Positions 44,687 through 53,075 of a stretch of 54,349 nt of DNA are shown one piece after another. The notes under the pieces were generated by a model, which ran no database searches, was not told the origin of the DNA, and saw only the letters and a program-made list of their open reading frames with translations. The translations under genes were made by a program, and so were the position numbers. Position 1 is the first letter of the stretch, and each line of letters starts with the position of its first letter. The stretch is taken from NCBI GenBank assembly GCA_910584345.1, contig CAJTZX010000027.1:1-54349 (forward strand). Direction: 5' to 3'. Origin of the DNA: an uncultured Eubacterium sp. Lineage in GTDB: Bacteria > Bacillota > Clostridia > Lachnospirales > Lachnospiraceae.

Positions 44687-45380
44687 TTTTGTATTCCCTG
44701 CTTTTATCTTTGAGTTTCAGCAAATATTGATATGAAATTTTTCGATTCCAACGGATTTTCCCAAATTTATCACCCTCTTTATGAAAGTCGCTCCCACCTG
44801 TAGACAGCAAATTATATTTCCAAGCCAAAAACCGCAAAAAAAATTGATCAAATAATCTATTTTCTGCATGAAAACTTTCAATCCCACACAATCCTTTTTT
44901 TGTTAAATCTCCTACAGTTTCTTCAAGTTTTTTTAAATTTTTGCTAACTCTTTTTGGATGAGCTAAAATAGCCGTTCCGCCTTCCAGTCGTACCAATTTT
45001 AGCAAACTATGCGCATCGATATATTCACGAATATAAACAAATTTATTGCCTTTTTTGTAATCGATATAATTGCGCAAATTTCTTTTTTCCAATGCTTCTA
45101 TCTTTTGGGCAAAAACTCCATCCAAATCAAATTCATAAACCAGGATATGAATAATGGCATTCCTGTAAACAGCGCTTACTTCTATTCCTGCAATCACTTC
45201 TAATCCATACGCTTCACTCTTTTGCAAACACTTTTTGACACCTTTGAACGTATCATGGTCTGTAATGGCTATTGCACACAGATTGTGCATATTTGCCTTT
45301 TCTATAAGTTCTGATACGGATAAATTTCCATCCGATGCTCTTGAATGAATATGCAAATCTATACATTTTTTAGAATGCAT
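44649..45380 (-). CDS. PHP-domain phosphoesterase (small)
   Basis: A 243-residue PHP-fold hydrolase with all metal motifs: IDLHIHSRASDGNLS, ITDHDTFKG, AGIEVSAVY, AILAHPKR and GGSDFHKEG. The size and motifs resemble YciV/TrpH-type enzymes, which hydrolyse nucleoside 3',5'-bisphosphates or short RNAs. In a natural product cluster it more likely dephosphorylates an intermediate or a nucleotide by-product such as 3',5'-ADP released with phosphopantetheine transfer. It overlaps the carrier protein gene by 11 bases. Confidence 0.88.
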   Translation of the reverse strand: MHSKKCIDLHIHSRASDGNLSVSELIEKANMHNLCAIAITDHDTFKGVKKCLQKSEAYGLEVIAGIEVSAVYRNAIIHILVYEFDLDGVFAQKIEALEKRNLRNYIDYKKGNKFVYIREYIDAHSLLKLVRLEGGTAILAHPKRVSKNLKKLEETVGDLTKKGLCGIESFHAENRLFDQFFLRFLAWKYNLLSTGGSDFHKEGDKFGKIRWNRKISYQYLLKLKDKSREYKNEIDQRDKIWGK

Positions 45381-45612
45381 TACTTAAGTCCTCAATTATT
45401 TTAATCACATTAGCAACGGTATCCAAATCCTCTGGGGAAAGCATCTCATAAGGGAACTCTATGTCAAAAGTACTCTCAATGTCCATGATAAATTCTACAA
45501 AATCAACCGAATTCATATCAAGATCCTTGATCTGTTCTGTTTCATGCATCTGACGTCCTACTCTATCGAAAAGCATTTCCGTTACTTTTCTACTTATATC
45601 TGTTTTACTCAT
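45370..45612 (-). CDS. Acyl carrier protein
   Basis: An 80-residue carrier protein. The phosphopantetheine serine is S35 in LDMNSVDFVEF, followed by the acidic helix MDIESTFDIEFPYEML typical of carrier proteins. It is not the fatty-acid synthesis ACP, since no fab genes are near. It lies between the two BtrH-like genes, which are candidate users of its acyl thioester. No adenylating enzyme or phosphopantetheinyl transferase is in the window, so loading must rely on genes elsewhere. Confidence 0.92.
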   Translation of the reverse strand: MSKTDISRKVTEMLFDRVGRQMHETEQIKDLDMNSVDFVEFIMDIESTFDIEFPYEMLSPEDLDTVANVIKIIEDLSNAF

Positions 45613-45647
45613 TGCATCCTCCTCTGCTTACCATTTCGTTTCACATA

Positions 45648-47582
45648 TTAATCTTGAAAAAAGATGCCGCTTATAACAGCTAAACGCCCTTTTTCTTTTT
45701 TGACACTGATTATAACATCTCCTACCAACAACAACGACACATAGACGCCCTCGTCAATATGTTTTAGTTCCTGATTCCAATAAACGGTATGATCATATTT
45801 TGAAAAAGCCTTTATTCTTAAATCCGTATCCCAGCGCTCATAATCCACGAAATACAAGCTTACATTTCTTTTCTGAGAACCAGGTATAACCAAATTAATC
45901 CAAAATTCCTTTTCATGTTCCTGATAGGCCATAATCCTGCCTGCTCCACTTTTCTCCGAAACATTCAAAAGCGCACGCCTGTCTTTGCTGTCCTCATCCC
46001 ATACAAGTACATACGAATTTTTAAATAAAATACTTTGCCTTGTCAGATAATCTGGCAATTGGATATTTCCACCTGCTATATAGTACCCTGCCATACCATA
46101 TTTTTTATTCCAATCGCCTTTTGTATCTGTATCCATAGACAGCAAAACACTGCTGCTGCATTCTGCTGCATCCTCATTTACATCCTTACATCCAAAAATC
46201 ATTTTTTTCACAGAACATACTTTCCCCATACACACCAACTGAAACTTATGATATCCGGTATGAATTTCTTTCATCGTGTACAGAACTTCCCCGTTTTCAT
46301 AGAAACTCATTATGATCCTGTTTTTATCAATCGGATGTCCGTCTATCATAAACTGTACCTGATTCTTTTCGTAATCATGCTCATCTAATACTGCCTCTGC
46401 ATAATTCCCCCAGAATAGTGTTTGTAAATATGCCCCTTCTTTCCTGACAAATGCTATATCGTTTTTCTTTTGCCATGGGCCATCATACTCTATACACATA
46501 TCTCGATATGACATTTCCCTTCTTTCCGTAAGCGTATCAAAAGCGGCAACATCCAAAATGCTTTTGGCAAATTTTAATAATATTTCTTCTTCTTTTCCTT
46601 TAGTATCAAGCAGTAAATCTGTAATTTGCTGCAACCGTCTTTCACTTTTATTCCTATTATAGAGCAAAGCTAACGTCCTGATCCTAAAGTTTAAATTTGT
46701 AAGCTGATCTAATTCCATACTAAGCGCTTCATAATTCTTCAGTTTACGGCCATTGCACAATTTTTGCACTATCAAAGATAAACATTTTTTATGTTCATAA
46801 AGAATATGAAAAATCCGTATATCCAAAACGTAATTGTATTTTCTACTATTGTGGCATTCCTTCACTAATTCCTCATAAATATTAAGTCCATAATAGTATT
46901 CACAATCCTGTCTTTTTCTAATATCATGAAAAGAGACATATCCAGATACTCTTCCTTGGACATAATCCAGTATTTCTTTTCGAATAACCCACGGATGAAA
47001 ACTTATTTCTTCATGAATCACTGTTTTACGCCTATACTTTTTTATTCCACGAAGCCAATCCTTTTCTAAATCAATATCACAGGCTTTTTCCATCTCAATA
47101 TAAGATATCAAAAACCCCATATACTTTCTGCCATTCAGAAAATCTTTCGCCAAAAAAGCTTGATTAACATCATCAAATCCATATATAAACACATCATGGA
47201 TTCTATGTTTTTGTAAATAGACATCCTTATCAGCGGATACAAAATAATAATCAATCAGTAAGTAAACATAGAATCCATTCGCTATAGCTCCTTTGATATG
47301 ACTAACATATGAAACTCTGCTGTCATGAAATTCTTTTCTTGTTATATACTCAGCTTCAAGGAAAGGCAAATTCTCCATAAATTCTACAATATCTACACCA
47401 ATACTAAAATCAAGTCTTTTATATGTCGCATTGTATGCCAGCGGAATATATGCATCCAGTATTGCACAAGCATATTTTTCTTCATTTCCCAAAATCGACA
47501 TATAACATGCATGATGCGGATAAGAAGTGATAATTGGATCTGCACATGGCAAAATTACCTTTTCGCTATAGATATTGTTCAT
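45648..47582 (-). CDS. BtrH-N-like protein with C-terminal beta-sandwich domains
   Basis: A 644-residue first gene of the cluster. Residues about 1-165 look like a second, diverged BtrH_N papain-fold domain: C26 (HHACYMSILG), D111 (LLIDYYFVSA), H129 (KHRIHDVFIYGFD) and D147 (LAKDFLNG). A helical middle part follows (about 170-400). The last 240 residues are beta-rich and resemble carbohydrate-binding beta-sandwich modules of secreted proteins: VQFMIDGHPID, NVSLYFVDYERWD, YVSLLLVGDVII and the terminal VISGIFF. There is no signal peptide. AGAGG lies eight bases before the ATG, and a consensus promoter precedes it. It may bind the glycan part of the substrate and move an acyl group to it; this is inference. 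Confidence 0.65.
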   Translation of the reverse strand: MNNIYSEKVILPCADPIITSYPHHACYMSILGNEEKYACAILDAYIPLAYNATYKRLDFSIGVDIVEFMENLPFLEAEYITRKEFHDSRVSYVSHIKGAIANGFYVYLLIDYYFVSADKDVYLQKHRIHDVFIYGFDDVNQAFLAKDFLNGRKYMGFLISYIEMEKACDIDLEKDWLRGIKKYRRKTVIHEEISFHPWVIRKEILDYVQGRVSGYVSFHDIRKRQDCEYYYGLNIYEELVKECHNSRKYNYVLDIRIFHILYEHKKCLSLIVQKLCNGRKLKNYEALSMELDQLTNLNFRIRTLALLYNRNKSERRLQQITDLLLDTKGKEEEILLKFAKSILDVAAFDTLTERREMSYRDMCIEYDGPWQKKNDIAFVRKEGAYLQTLFWGNYAEAVLDEHDYEKNQVQFMIDGHPIDKNRIIMSFYENGEVLYTMKEIHTGYHKFQLVCMGKVCSVKKMIFGCKDVNEDAAECSSSVLLSMDTDTKGDWNKKYGMAGYYIAGGNIQLPDYLTRQSILFKNSYVLVWDEDSKDRRALLNVSEKSGAGRIMAYQEHEKEFWINLVIPGSQKRNVSLYFVDYERWDTDLRIKAFSKYDHTVYWNQELKHIDEGVYVSLLLVGDVIISVKKEKGRLAVISGIFFQD

Positions 47583-47637
47583 AGATATATCCTCTTAATT
47601 ATATTTGTAACAGAAAAATAGATTATACTCTTAGTAA

Positions 47638-47665
47638 ATTATATCATACATTTGTTTCTTGTCAA
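47638..47665 (-). promoter_or_regulatory. Consensus promoter of the biosynthetic cluster
   Basis: On the minus strand TTGACA (47665-47660), a 16-base spacer and TATAAT (47643-47638). Both boxes match the vegetative sigma consensus perfectly. It lies 56 bases before the start codon of the first cluster gene (47582), giving a short leader. Confidence 0.85.
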
Positions 47666-47708
47666 GTTTATAAAAAATAATTTTATTTAGTATTTTCCGA
47701 GCTGTATT

Positions 47709-47739
47709 TGACAAATCAAAAGAGAAATACAATTTGTCA
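47709..47739. promoter_or_regulatory. Inverted repeat upstream of the cluster promoter
   Basis: TGACAAAT (47709-47716) faces ATTTGTCA (47732-47739), 8 of 8, with a 15-base gap. It lies about 44 bases upstream of the -35 box, a fitting place for an activator site. No regulator gene is linked. Confidence 0.4.
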
Positions 47740-47816
47740 TCACTCACCTTGTCATTTACTTAAAGGAAAATCACCAATCAAAGTATTTATTCAATTATAA
47801 AAGAGAGCAACTTATT

Positions 47817-47986
47817 ATGAGTGCAATAGATATTTTAATAAAACGATGAGTGATAATTGATGAAATAGAGAAAATGGAGTTTATCTGTTTAAATTTATTA
47901 TTGCAATTAATGGAAAGGTATGACGATAAGTCAGATCCAACTGCTTTAGTAAATTAATTGAATCAGACTGGAAACAGGTATATAAT
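47817..47986 (+). pseudogene. Decayed small plus-strand ORF
   Basis: From ATG at 47817 one frame reads MSAIDILIKR, a TGA, then VIIDEIEKMEFICLNLLLQL, MERYDDKSDPTALVN, a TAA and LNQTGNRYI. Protein-like composition interrupted by two stops suggests a dead gene for a small helical protein. No homologue is recognised; low confidence. Confidence 0.3.
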
Positions 47987-48154
47987 AGTTCCAAATAATA
48001 CATAAGTGCGGATAAAATGATTTTAAAATGATTTTGATATTCATGATGGATCTCACAATATTGTAATAATGTTAGCAGTATTATCACAAATATAAAATAA
48101 TATGACGTTTTTTCATAAATAATTTACGGACAGTCTTTTATCCTACATAAACAT
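47982..48154 (-). pseudogene. Degraded copy of ABC-2 permease 5' part
   Basis: Closely similar to 52227-52408, the start of the ABC-2 permease gene. It keeps residues like LLTLLQYCEIHHEYQNHF but has lost the lysine-rich stretch after the start through a deletion and has frame changes. It begins abruptly at 47982. It forms one duplicated block with the ATPase copy at 48186-48490. Confidence 0.8.
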
Positions 48155-48185
48155 TCACAGTATATTTCCTTTCCAGGTCAGATTC

Positions 48186-48490
48186 TTAAAAATTTCAGTG
48201 TTTTACCTTACCTCTTTCCATCATAATTACGTGATCCGTTTTATCAAAACATTGTACCTCATGGTCAACAATTACAATTGTTCTTTAAACATTGCGCCAT
48301 TCATAAATAAACTTTTCTCTTGTTTCTTTATCTGAACCGGAAAATGGTTCATCTAAGAGAAGTGTATCAGCATTATATAACATAACGATCAGGATTGATA
48401 ATTTTCTTTTCATACCTTTTGAATACGCATCTACATCTCGAATTAAATCGTCAAAAATTCCAAGTATAGACGCATAATATTTCAATTTAT
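48186..48490 (-). pseudogene. Degraded copy of ABC ATPase 3' part
   Basis: Nearly identical to 52440-52747. It retains KYYASILGIFDDLIRDVDAY, the signature YSKGMKRKLSI and Walker B TLLLDEPFSGSD, but lacks the whole N-terminal half with Walker A, and is stopped early (after EWRNV) relative to the intact gene. It cannot make a working ATPase. Confidence 0.88.
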
Positions 48491-48712
48491 TAGAATTGTA
48501 TCACAATTCTCATTCGTTTTTAATTTATATTTCTAAAAATGACTTTTTATGACATAAAAGATCTATATCAAAAAAATCCTCTCGCATCAAACCTTCGTTC
48601 CATGCAAAAGAATTTCTCTAATTGCTCTATGTCACTTTCAAATATCATCATCTACCGAATGTTCTTTTTCAAATTATTCCCATAAGACAAAATATTCACT
48701 TCAAAAGAAAAA

Positions 48713-48748
48713 AACGCAGTAAAAAGCCGGAACATTTTACTGCGTTAA
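48713..48748 (-). terminator. Terminator of the Rpn-family gene
   Basis: AACGCAGTAA pairs with TTACTGCGTT; on the minus strand the stem runs into TTTTTTT. A sister copy lies at 31446-31482 behind the Rpn remnant. Confidence 0.85.
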
Positions 48749-48773
48749 AAATGAAATTATTTTACTGCATCAT

Positions 48774-49775
48774 TTACCGCTCTTTTTGCAGCAAATGAAA
48801 TTCTTCATATAACTTTTCCAAAAGCTGTGAATTTTCAGAACAAATCACCTGATTGATCTCATCTTCGCGTCCCTGCTGTTTTAAACAACGAAACAACTTT
48901 TTCAGACGGTCTTCTCCCCTGGCCTCTCCTCTGGCTTCTCCCCTGGCTTCTCCCCTGGCTTCTCCTCGTTTTTCAAACATACCAACAATTGTCATAATTT
49001 CATCCGCCTCCTTCTCAATACTTTTAGAATATAATGCATATGGATTATATTCCGGATCCCCTGCCTTTCTTATAAATACAGACTGCAGATACCGGATCAA
49101 AGCATCCCCGGATTCTCCCAGATCTGCAAAATCCTCTGACAAAAAAACAAGGCACAGATGAATCAGATCTGCCTGTCGATTTAATCGGCTGACAGCTGCA
49201 TCAAATTCTTCTTTCTTTTTCTCACTAAAATTTTGACTTTCTTCCATTCGGCTATTGATACCGGAAATCATCAGCTCATGCCGGGAATATTGTAATATCT
49301 TCGGTATATTATTTACGATGATCCATACAGAATATACGGGTTTTAAACTTCCATAATCCTCATCTTTTACATTTGTGAGCTGGCGGCTGATCATCCTGCT
49401 GCAATAATAAATGCCTCTTTTTGGAATCGGATAGCCCGGATTTCTCTCTCTTTGCATTTCCAGGTCAAAATACAAATCCACATATAATACATCTGCGGTA
49501 TCTGGAAGTCTGCAGCCAGCAACCACATCATAAAATGTCTTTGATTCATCTCCCTTCCCCACATCTTCCATACCTATATTCACTGCCACTTCCGTATCTC
49601 CGCTTACAGAAATAACCAGTTTTTCTATTTCTGATAACCGCAAATCCTTATATTCCTTTATGACATTTTTTAAAATGGGGGACAAAAACTTTTTATTTTG
49701 AAACAATTGTTTAAATTTTTGATCGTATGTATACTCTGATTCTTTTAATTCCTGAATGTCTGTCTGACGTTCCAT
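48774..49775 (-). CDS. Rpn/PD-(D/E)XK nuclease-family (transposase-like) protein
   Basis: A 333-residue member of the recombination-promoting nuclease/transposase_31-like family. The N-terminus YDQKFKQLFQNKKFLSPIL is typical, and the nuclease core lies in YVDLYFDLEMQRERN (D...ExQ form) and KRGIYYCSRMISRQL. Between residues about 270 and 290 it has four RGEA units ending in RGED, encoded by a 12-bp repeat at about 48909-48966; a helical C-terminus follows. Such proteins can promote RecA-independent recombination. A dead fragment of the same gene lies at 31511-31614, on the other side of the biosynthetic cluster. Confidence 0.88.
   Translation of the reverse strand: MERQTDIQELKESEYTYDQKFKQLFQNKKFLSPILKNVIKEYKDLRLSEIEKLVISVSGDTEVAVNIGMEDVGKGDESKTFYDVVAGCRLPDTADVLYVDLYFDLEMQRERNPGYPIPKRGIYYCSRMISRQLTNVKDEDYGSLKPVYSVWIIVNNIPKILQYSRHELMISGINSRMEESQNFSEKKKEEFDAAVSRLNRQADLIHLCLVFLSEDFADLGESGDALIRYLQSVFIRKAGDPEYNPYALYSKSIEKEADEIMTIVGMFEKRGEARGEARGEARGEARGEDRLKKLFRCLKQQGREDEINQVICSENSQLLEKLYEEFHLLQKER
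48909..48966. repeat. 12-bp tandem repeat encoding RGEA units
   Basis: Units of CCTGGCTTCTCC (plus strand), nearly five in a row with minor changes. In frame on the minus strand; each encodes RGEA. The remnant copy at 31.58 kb has only one unit, so the copy number has changed since the two copies parted. Confidence 0.9.
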
Positions 49776-50011
49776 TTAGGATTTCCTTTCATTCGTGCAA
49801 TATGACGGGTCTGACGAGTGATTACATTTTATTTTTAGTATACTATGCAATTGCAAAAAAAACAATCCTTTTCAATACCACTAATAATAAAACAGTCCCT
49901 ATTCGCCGGACTGTATGCCATACAGATAATACATTATAATTTTTGATATCCCTTTCTGATTTCGCATTACAAATCTGCCTGTTCGATCTTTCCAAGCTTT
50001 TTCAATACGAC

Positions 50012-51665
50012 TCATTTTCCTGCGGGTGTATGTTGCAACTCATGTATGCTACAAACTCTGTTTACCACATCCACCATATCATCCGTATGTGATATTAAAA
50101 TAACAGTATACTCCTCCAGCTCATCCTTTATAATTTTCTTCATTTGCTCTACAGAATCCTTATCTAAATTAGCTGTTGCCTCATCTAAAATAATAATTTC
50201 TACTTCTTTTTTTACCAATGCACGTGCCAGCAATATTTTTTGTCTTTGTCCGCTTGAAATATTGCTTCCATTGCTCTCAATTATATAATCCTCGCCTTTT
50301 TCATAATAGAATTCAAGCAAACTACACTTTTCTAATACACGATTTAAAACATCTGCTTTCATGTCTTCATATAAACAAATATTATTTTTTATTGTATCGT
50401 TAAAAATATAACTATGGCTCCAGACAACTGCAACTCTGTCTCTCAATGATTTGACATTAACATCACTTATATTTTTTCCATTTACTAATATGTTTCCTTC
50501 TGTTGGCTCATAAAATTTAAGTAGCAGTTTCATTAATGTGGTTTTACCGGAACCATTCTCTCCAACAATTAAAATTTTTTCACCTTTGGAAATTTTAAGA
50601 GAAATTTGATTACATATGATCTTCTCATAACCAAAACTTACGTCTCTATATTCTATGATATATTTATTTGTAAAGATGTCATCCAATATTACTCCCTCTT
50701 TATCTTCTGTCTCCTGTCGAACAAACTGAAAATACCGCTTGGATGACAACATAATATTTGACATCATTATTTTTAAGTTAAAAAGAGATGTTAAAGGTGA
50801 TATCACCAGCGAAGTATAAGTTATAAACGCAAATACGCTTCCAATAGAAATATTTTGATTTTTATTTACTGCACTTATCACATATATAGCCGTTAAAATC
50901 AGCTGCATCCCTATTTTATCAAATATACTATTAAAAGAATCTATCAAAATAAGTTTTCTATTTGATTCTTTCATTCCATTTTGATATGTTTCAAATTCAT
51001 CTATTTTTTTCTTGTGATATTAAACAATTTAATATCTTTAATACCGTTTACAGTATCCCCAAACCATTTTGCAAAATTAGATGATCTATGCATATATTGT
51101 GCATAATAATTTTTCTTCTTTCCGGAAAAAAAATAAACCGTTGACATTTTGAATGGAATATATAAAAGTACAACAAATGTCAGTCTCCACGAAATTGTCA
51201 AAAGACCAATGATACCTGCTAAAATATTCAGTATTTGTGATAGTATCAGTAAGAAAGACGCATCGACAATGAGCGTCATATTGGATATATCATTTTGTAT
51301 GTTTTGAAATAGCTGTGTATTATTTGTTCCATCTAAGTTCTTCATTTCCATTGATTCAATTACATAAAACGCTTCTTTAGACAATTGAATATTCAGCTCT
51401 AGTTTCAAGTTTACCCGCAAAAGTTCCTTTACTATAAAAACAAATGCATTCATAACCTCTATCATCAAAATCACTGCTGCTAATTTTATTACTAATGAAT
51501 AATCTCTTAATATAAAACCCTCATCCATTAATTTTTGCGTTAAAACCGAACCTATAAATGTGAACATAGATGATAGCATCAGTAATAACATGATAAAAAA
51601 AATTTTTTTCTTTTAGGCTTTAAATATCCAAAAATCTCTAACAAAACACTTTTTTCGTAATTCAC
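50012..51665 (-). pseudogene. ABC exporter half-transporter with two frameshifts at A7 tracts
   Basis: A GTG at 51663-51665 with AGGAGG six bases upstream starts a frame (NYEKSVLLEIFGYLKPKRKKFF) that shifts at a run of seven As (on the minus strand) near 51601 into the membrane-domain frame (MLLLMLSSMFTFIG...), which shifts again at a second A7 run at 51004-51010 into the frame of the rest (DEFETYQNGMKE...). Each break would be repaired by one extra A. The joined product is a normal type I half-exporter: six helices, Walker A VVGENGSGKTT-like IVGENGSGKTT, signature ISSGQRQKILLARA, Walker B IIILDEATANLD. It follows the ABC-2 permease by 28 bases. It may be a true pseudogene, a slippage-corrected gene or carry homopolymer read errors. 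Confidence 0.8.
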
Positions 51666-51693
51666 ACAATTCCTCCTTATGAAGCATTTTGCT

Positions 51694-52408
51694 TTATTCT
51701 TTAAAAGACAGCGTTACTTTTTCATGAAACTTATGATGAAGCATATATATTTTTATCTTTCTCAACAAAAGCAGAAGCAGTACAAACACGATGCACAAAG
51801 CAGTAATATGAAAAGAAGAAACATTTAAAGCAGAAAAAAAATATACAGGCAGGTAAATCATAAAAAACAAACAAAAAAAACTCATTAATAAAATAAATTT
51901 CACATTTTCCGGTTTTTTAGCTATTAAAAGAACTACATTTAGAAAATTAATAAATTGATAAAATAAAATATGAATCATTACAAAAACAATCATCGTCTCG
52001 CTGCTTATAAAACTGATACTGATCACACGAATAAACGACAGTAAAAAAATCAAACTTAAATAAAGCGCCTCTACCACCACCATTGCTGTAAATTCGCTTT
52101 TTGTCATCCAACAAACTATTTTCTCAGGCAATATGCCGTATGCAAGATACCAAGTCACTCTCCCGCTTTTTTTCTCCAAGACAAACATTATCACAGCATA
52201 ATATAAACGCATACAGCATATTTGCAATAATAGTTCCAAATAATACATAAGTGCGAATAAAATGATTTTGATACTCATGATTGATCTCACAATATTGTAA
52301 TAATGTGAGCAGTAATATTACAAACATAAAATAATATGACGTTTTTTTCTTTTTACTTTTAACTTTATACAAATAATTTGCGAACAGTCTTTTATCGTTC
52401 ATATACAT
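51694..52408 (-). pseudogene. ABC-2 type permease, frameshifted
   Basis: The first frame (MYMNDKRLFANYLYKVKSKK to about FGTIIANMLYAFI) gives the N-terminal helix region; the second frame continues with YYAVIMFVLEKKSGRVTWYL and about 170 further residues with five hydrophobic helices. LEKKSGRVTWYLAYGI is a recognisable element of ABC-2 permeases. The shift lies near 52205, where one extra T seems present. It follows the ATPase gene by 31 bases, so the two formed one transporter of about 235 residues for the permease. As given, the gene is probably inactive. Confidence 0.75.
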
Positions 52409-52439
52409 TCACAGCATATCTCCTTTCCTGATCAGATTT

Positions 52440-53075
52440 TTAAAAATTTCGGTGTTTTACCTTACCGCTTTCCATCATAATTACGTGATCCGTTTTATCA
52501 AAGCTTTGTATCTCATGGTCAACAATTACAATTGTTCTTTCATCATTGCGCAATTCATAAATAAATTTTTCCCTTATTTCTTTATCTAAACCGGAAAATG
52601 GTTCATCCAAGAGAAGTATATCAGCATTACATAACATAACGATCAGAATTGATAATTTTCTTTTCATACCTTTTGAATACTCATCCACATCTCGAATTAA
52701 ATCGTCAAAAATTCCAAGCAGAGACGCATAATATTTTAATTTATTAAAATCAAGCTCCTGCTCTTTTAAACTCATAAAAAAATAGATATTATCCAGTCCG
52801 GTCATTCTTGTATCCAGGCATTCGTATTCTAATAAAACAGCCATACGTTTTGTACTGTAAATGATCTGGCCGGAATCTATCTCTAATAATCCGGCTAAAA
52901 TTCTTACAACTGTACTTTTTCCACTCCCATTTTTTCCAATAATCCAATTCAGACAGTTGCCAAATATGGAAAAACTTACCTCTTTTATCATGCACTTACT
53001 ATCTATAGACTTATTCAACTCTATGCACCGAATAATTTCTGCTTTATGATCTTTGGAACCTGTGTTTTGAACCAT
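52440..53075 (-). CDS. ABC transporter ATPase subunit (ABC-2 type)
   Basis: A 211-residue ATPase, intact: Walker A IIGKNGSGKST, Q-loop region AVLLEYECLDTRMTG, signature YSKGMKRKLSI, Walker B ILLLDEPFSGLD and the switch histidine in VIVDHEIQSFD. AGAGGAG lies close before the ATG. Its permease partner is the frameshifted gene downstream. Small ATPases of this type serve in drug or bacteriocin efflux and immunity. A degraded duplicate of its 3' half lies at 48186-48490. Confidence 0.9.
   Translation of the reverse strand: MVQNTGSKDHKAEIIRCIELNKSIDSKCMIKEVSFSIFGNCLNWIIGKNGSGKSTVVRILAGLLEIDSGQIIYSTKRMAVLLEYECLDTRMTGLDNIYFFMSLKEQELDFNKLKYYASLLGIFDDLIRDVDEYSKGMKRKLSILIVMLCNADILLLDEPFSGLDKEIREKFIYELRNDERTIVIVDHEIQSFDKTDHVIMMESGKVKHRNF

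Larger units (their letters stand above)
47583..48773. other. Gene-free stretch with promoter, decayed copies and small remnant ORF
   Basis: About 1.2 kb without an intact gene. From left to right it holds the cluster promoter, a small inverted repeat, a decayed plus-strand ORF, the degraded ABC permease/ATPase copies, about 200 AT-rich bases in which I see nothing, and the terminator of the Rpn-family gene. Confidence 0.7.

Noticed and set aside
31632..47582. Ribosomally made peptide (RiPP) precursor in the cluster
   Set aside because: No short ORF with a leader-like sequence lies in the tightly overlapping gene run; the carrier protein and BtrH-like genes fit another type of chemistry.
47706..47739. 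Plus-strand promoter beginning with TTGACA at 47708
   Set aside because: No -10 box at a suitable distance and no gene behind it; better explained as an arm of the inverted repeat.
47881..48087. 68-codon minus-strand ORF as a new small gene
   Set aside because: Only its first half is protein-like, and that half is the decayed copy of the ABC-2 permease start; the rest is read-through.
48853..49161. Plus-strand ORF with LASP repeats
   Set aside because: It is the antisense reading of the RGEA-encoding repeat in the Rpn-family gene.
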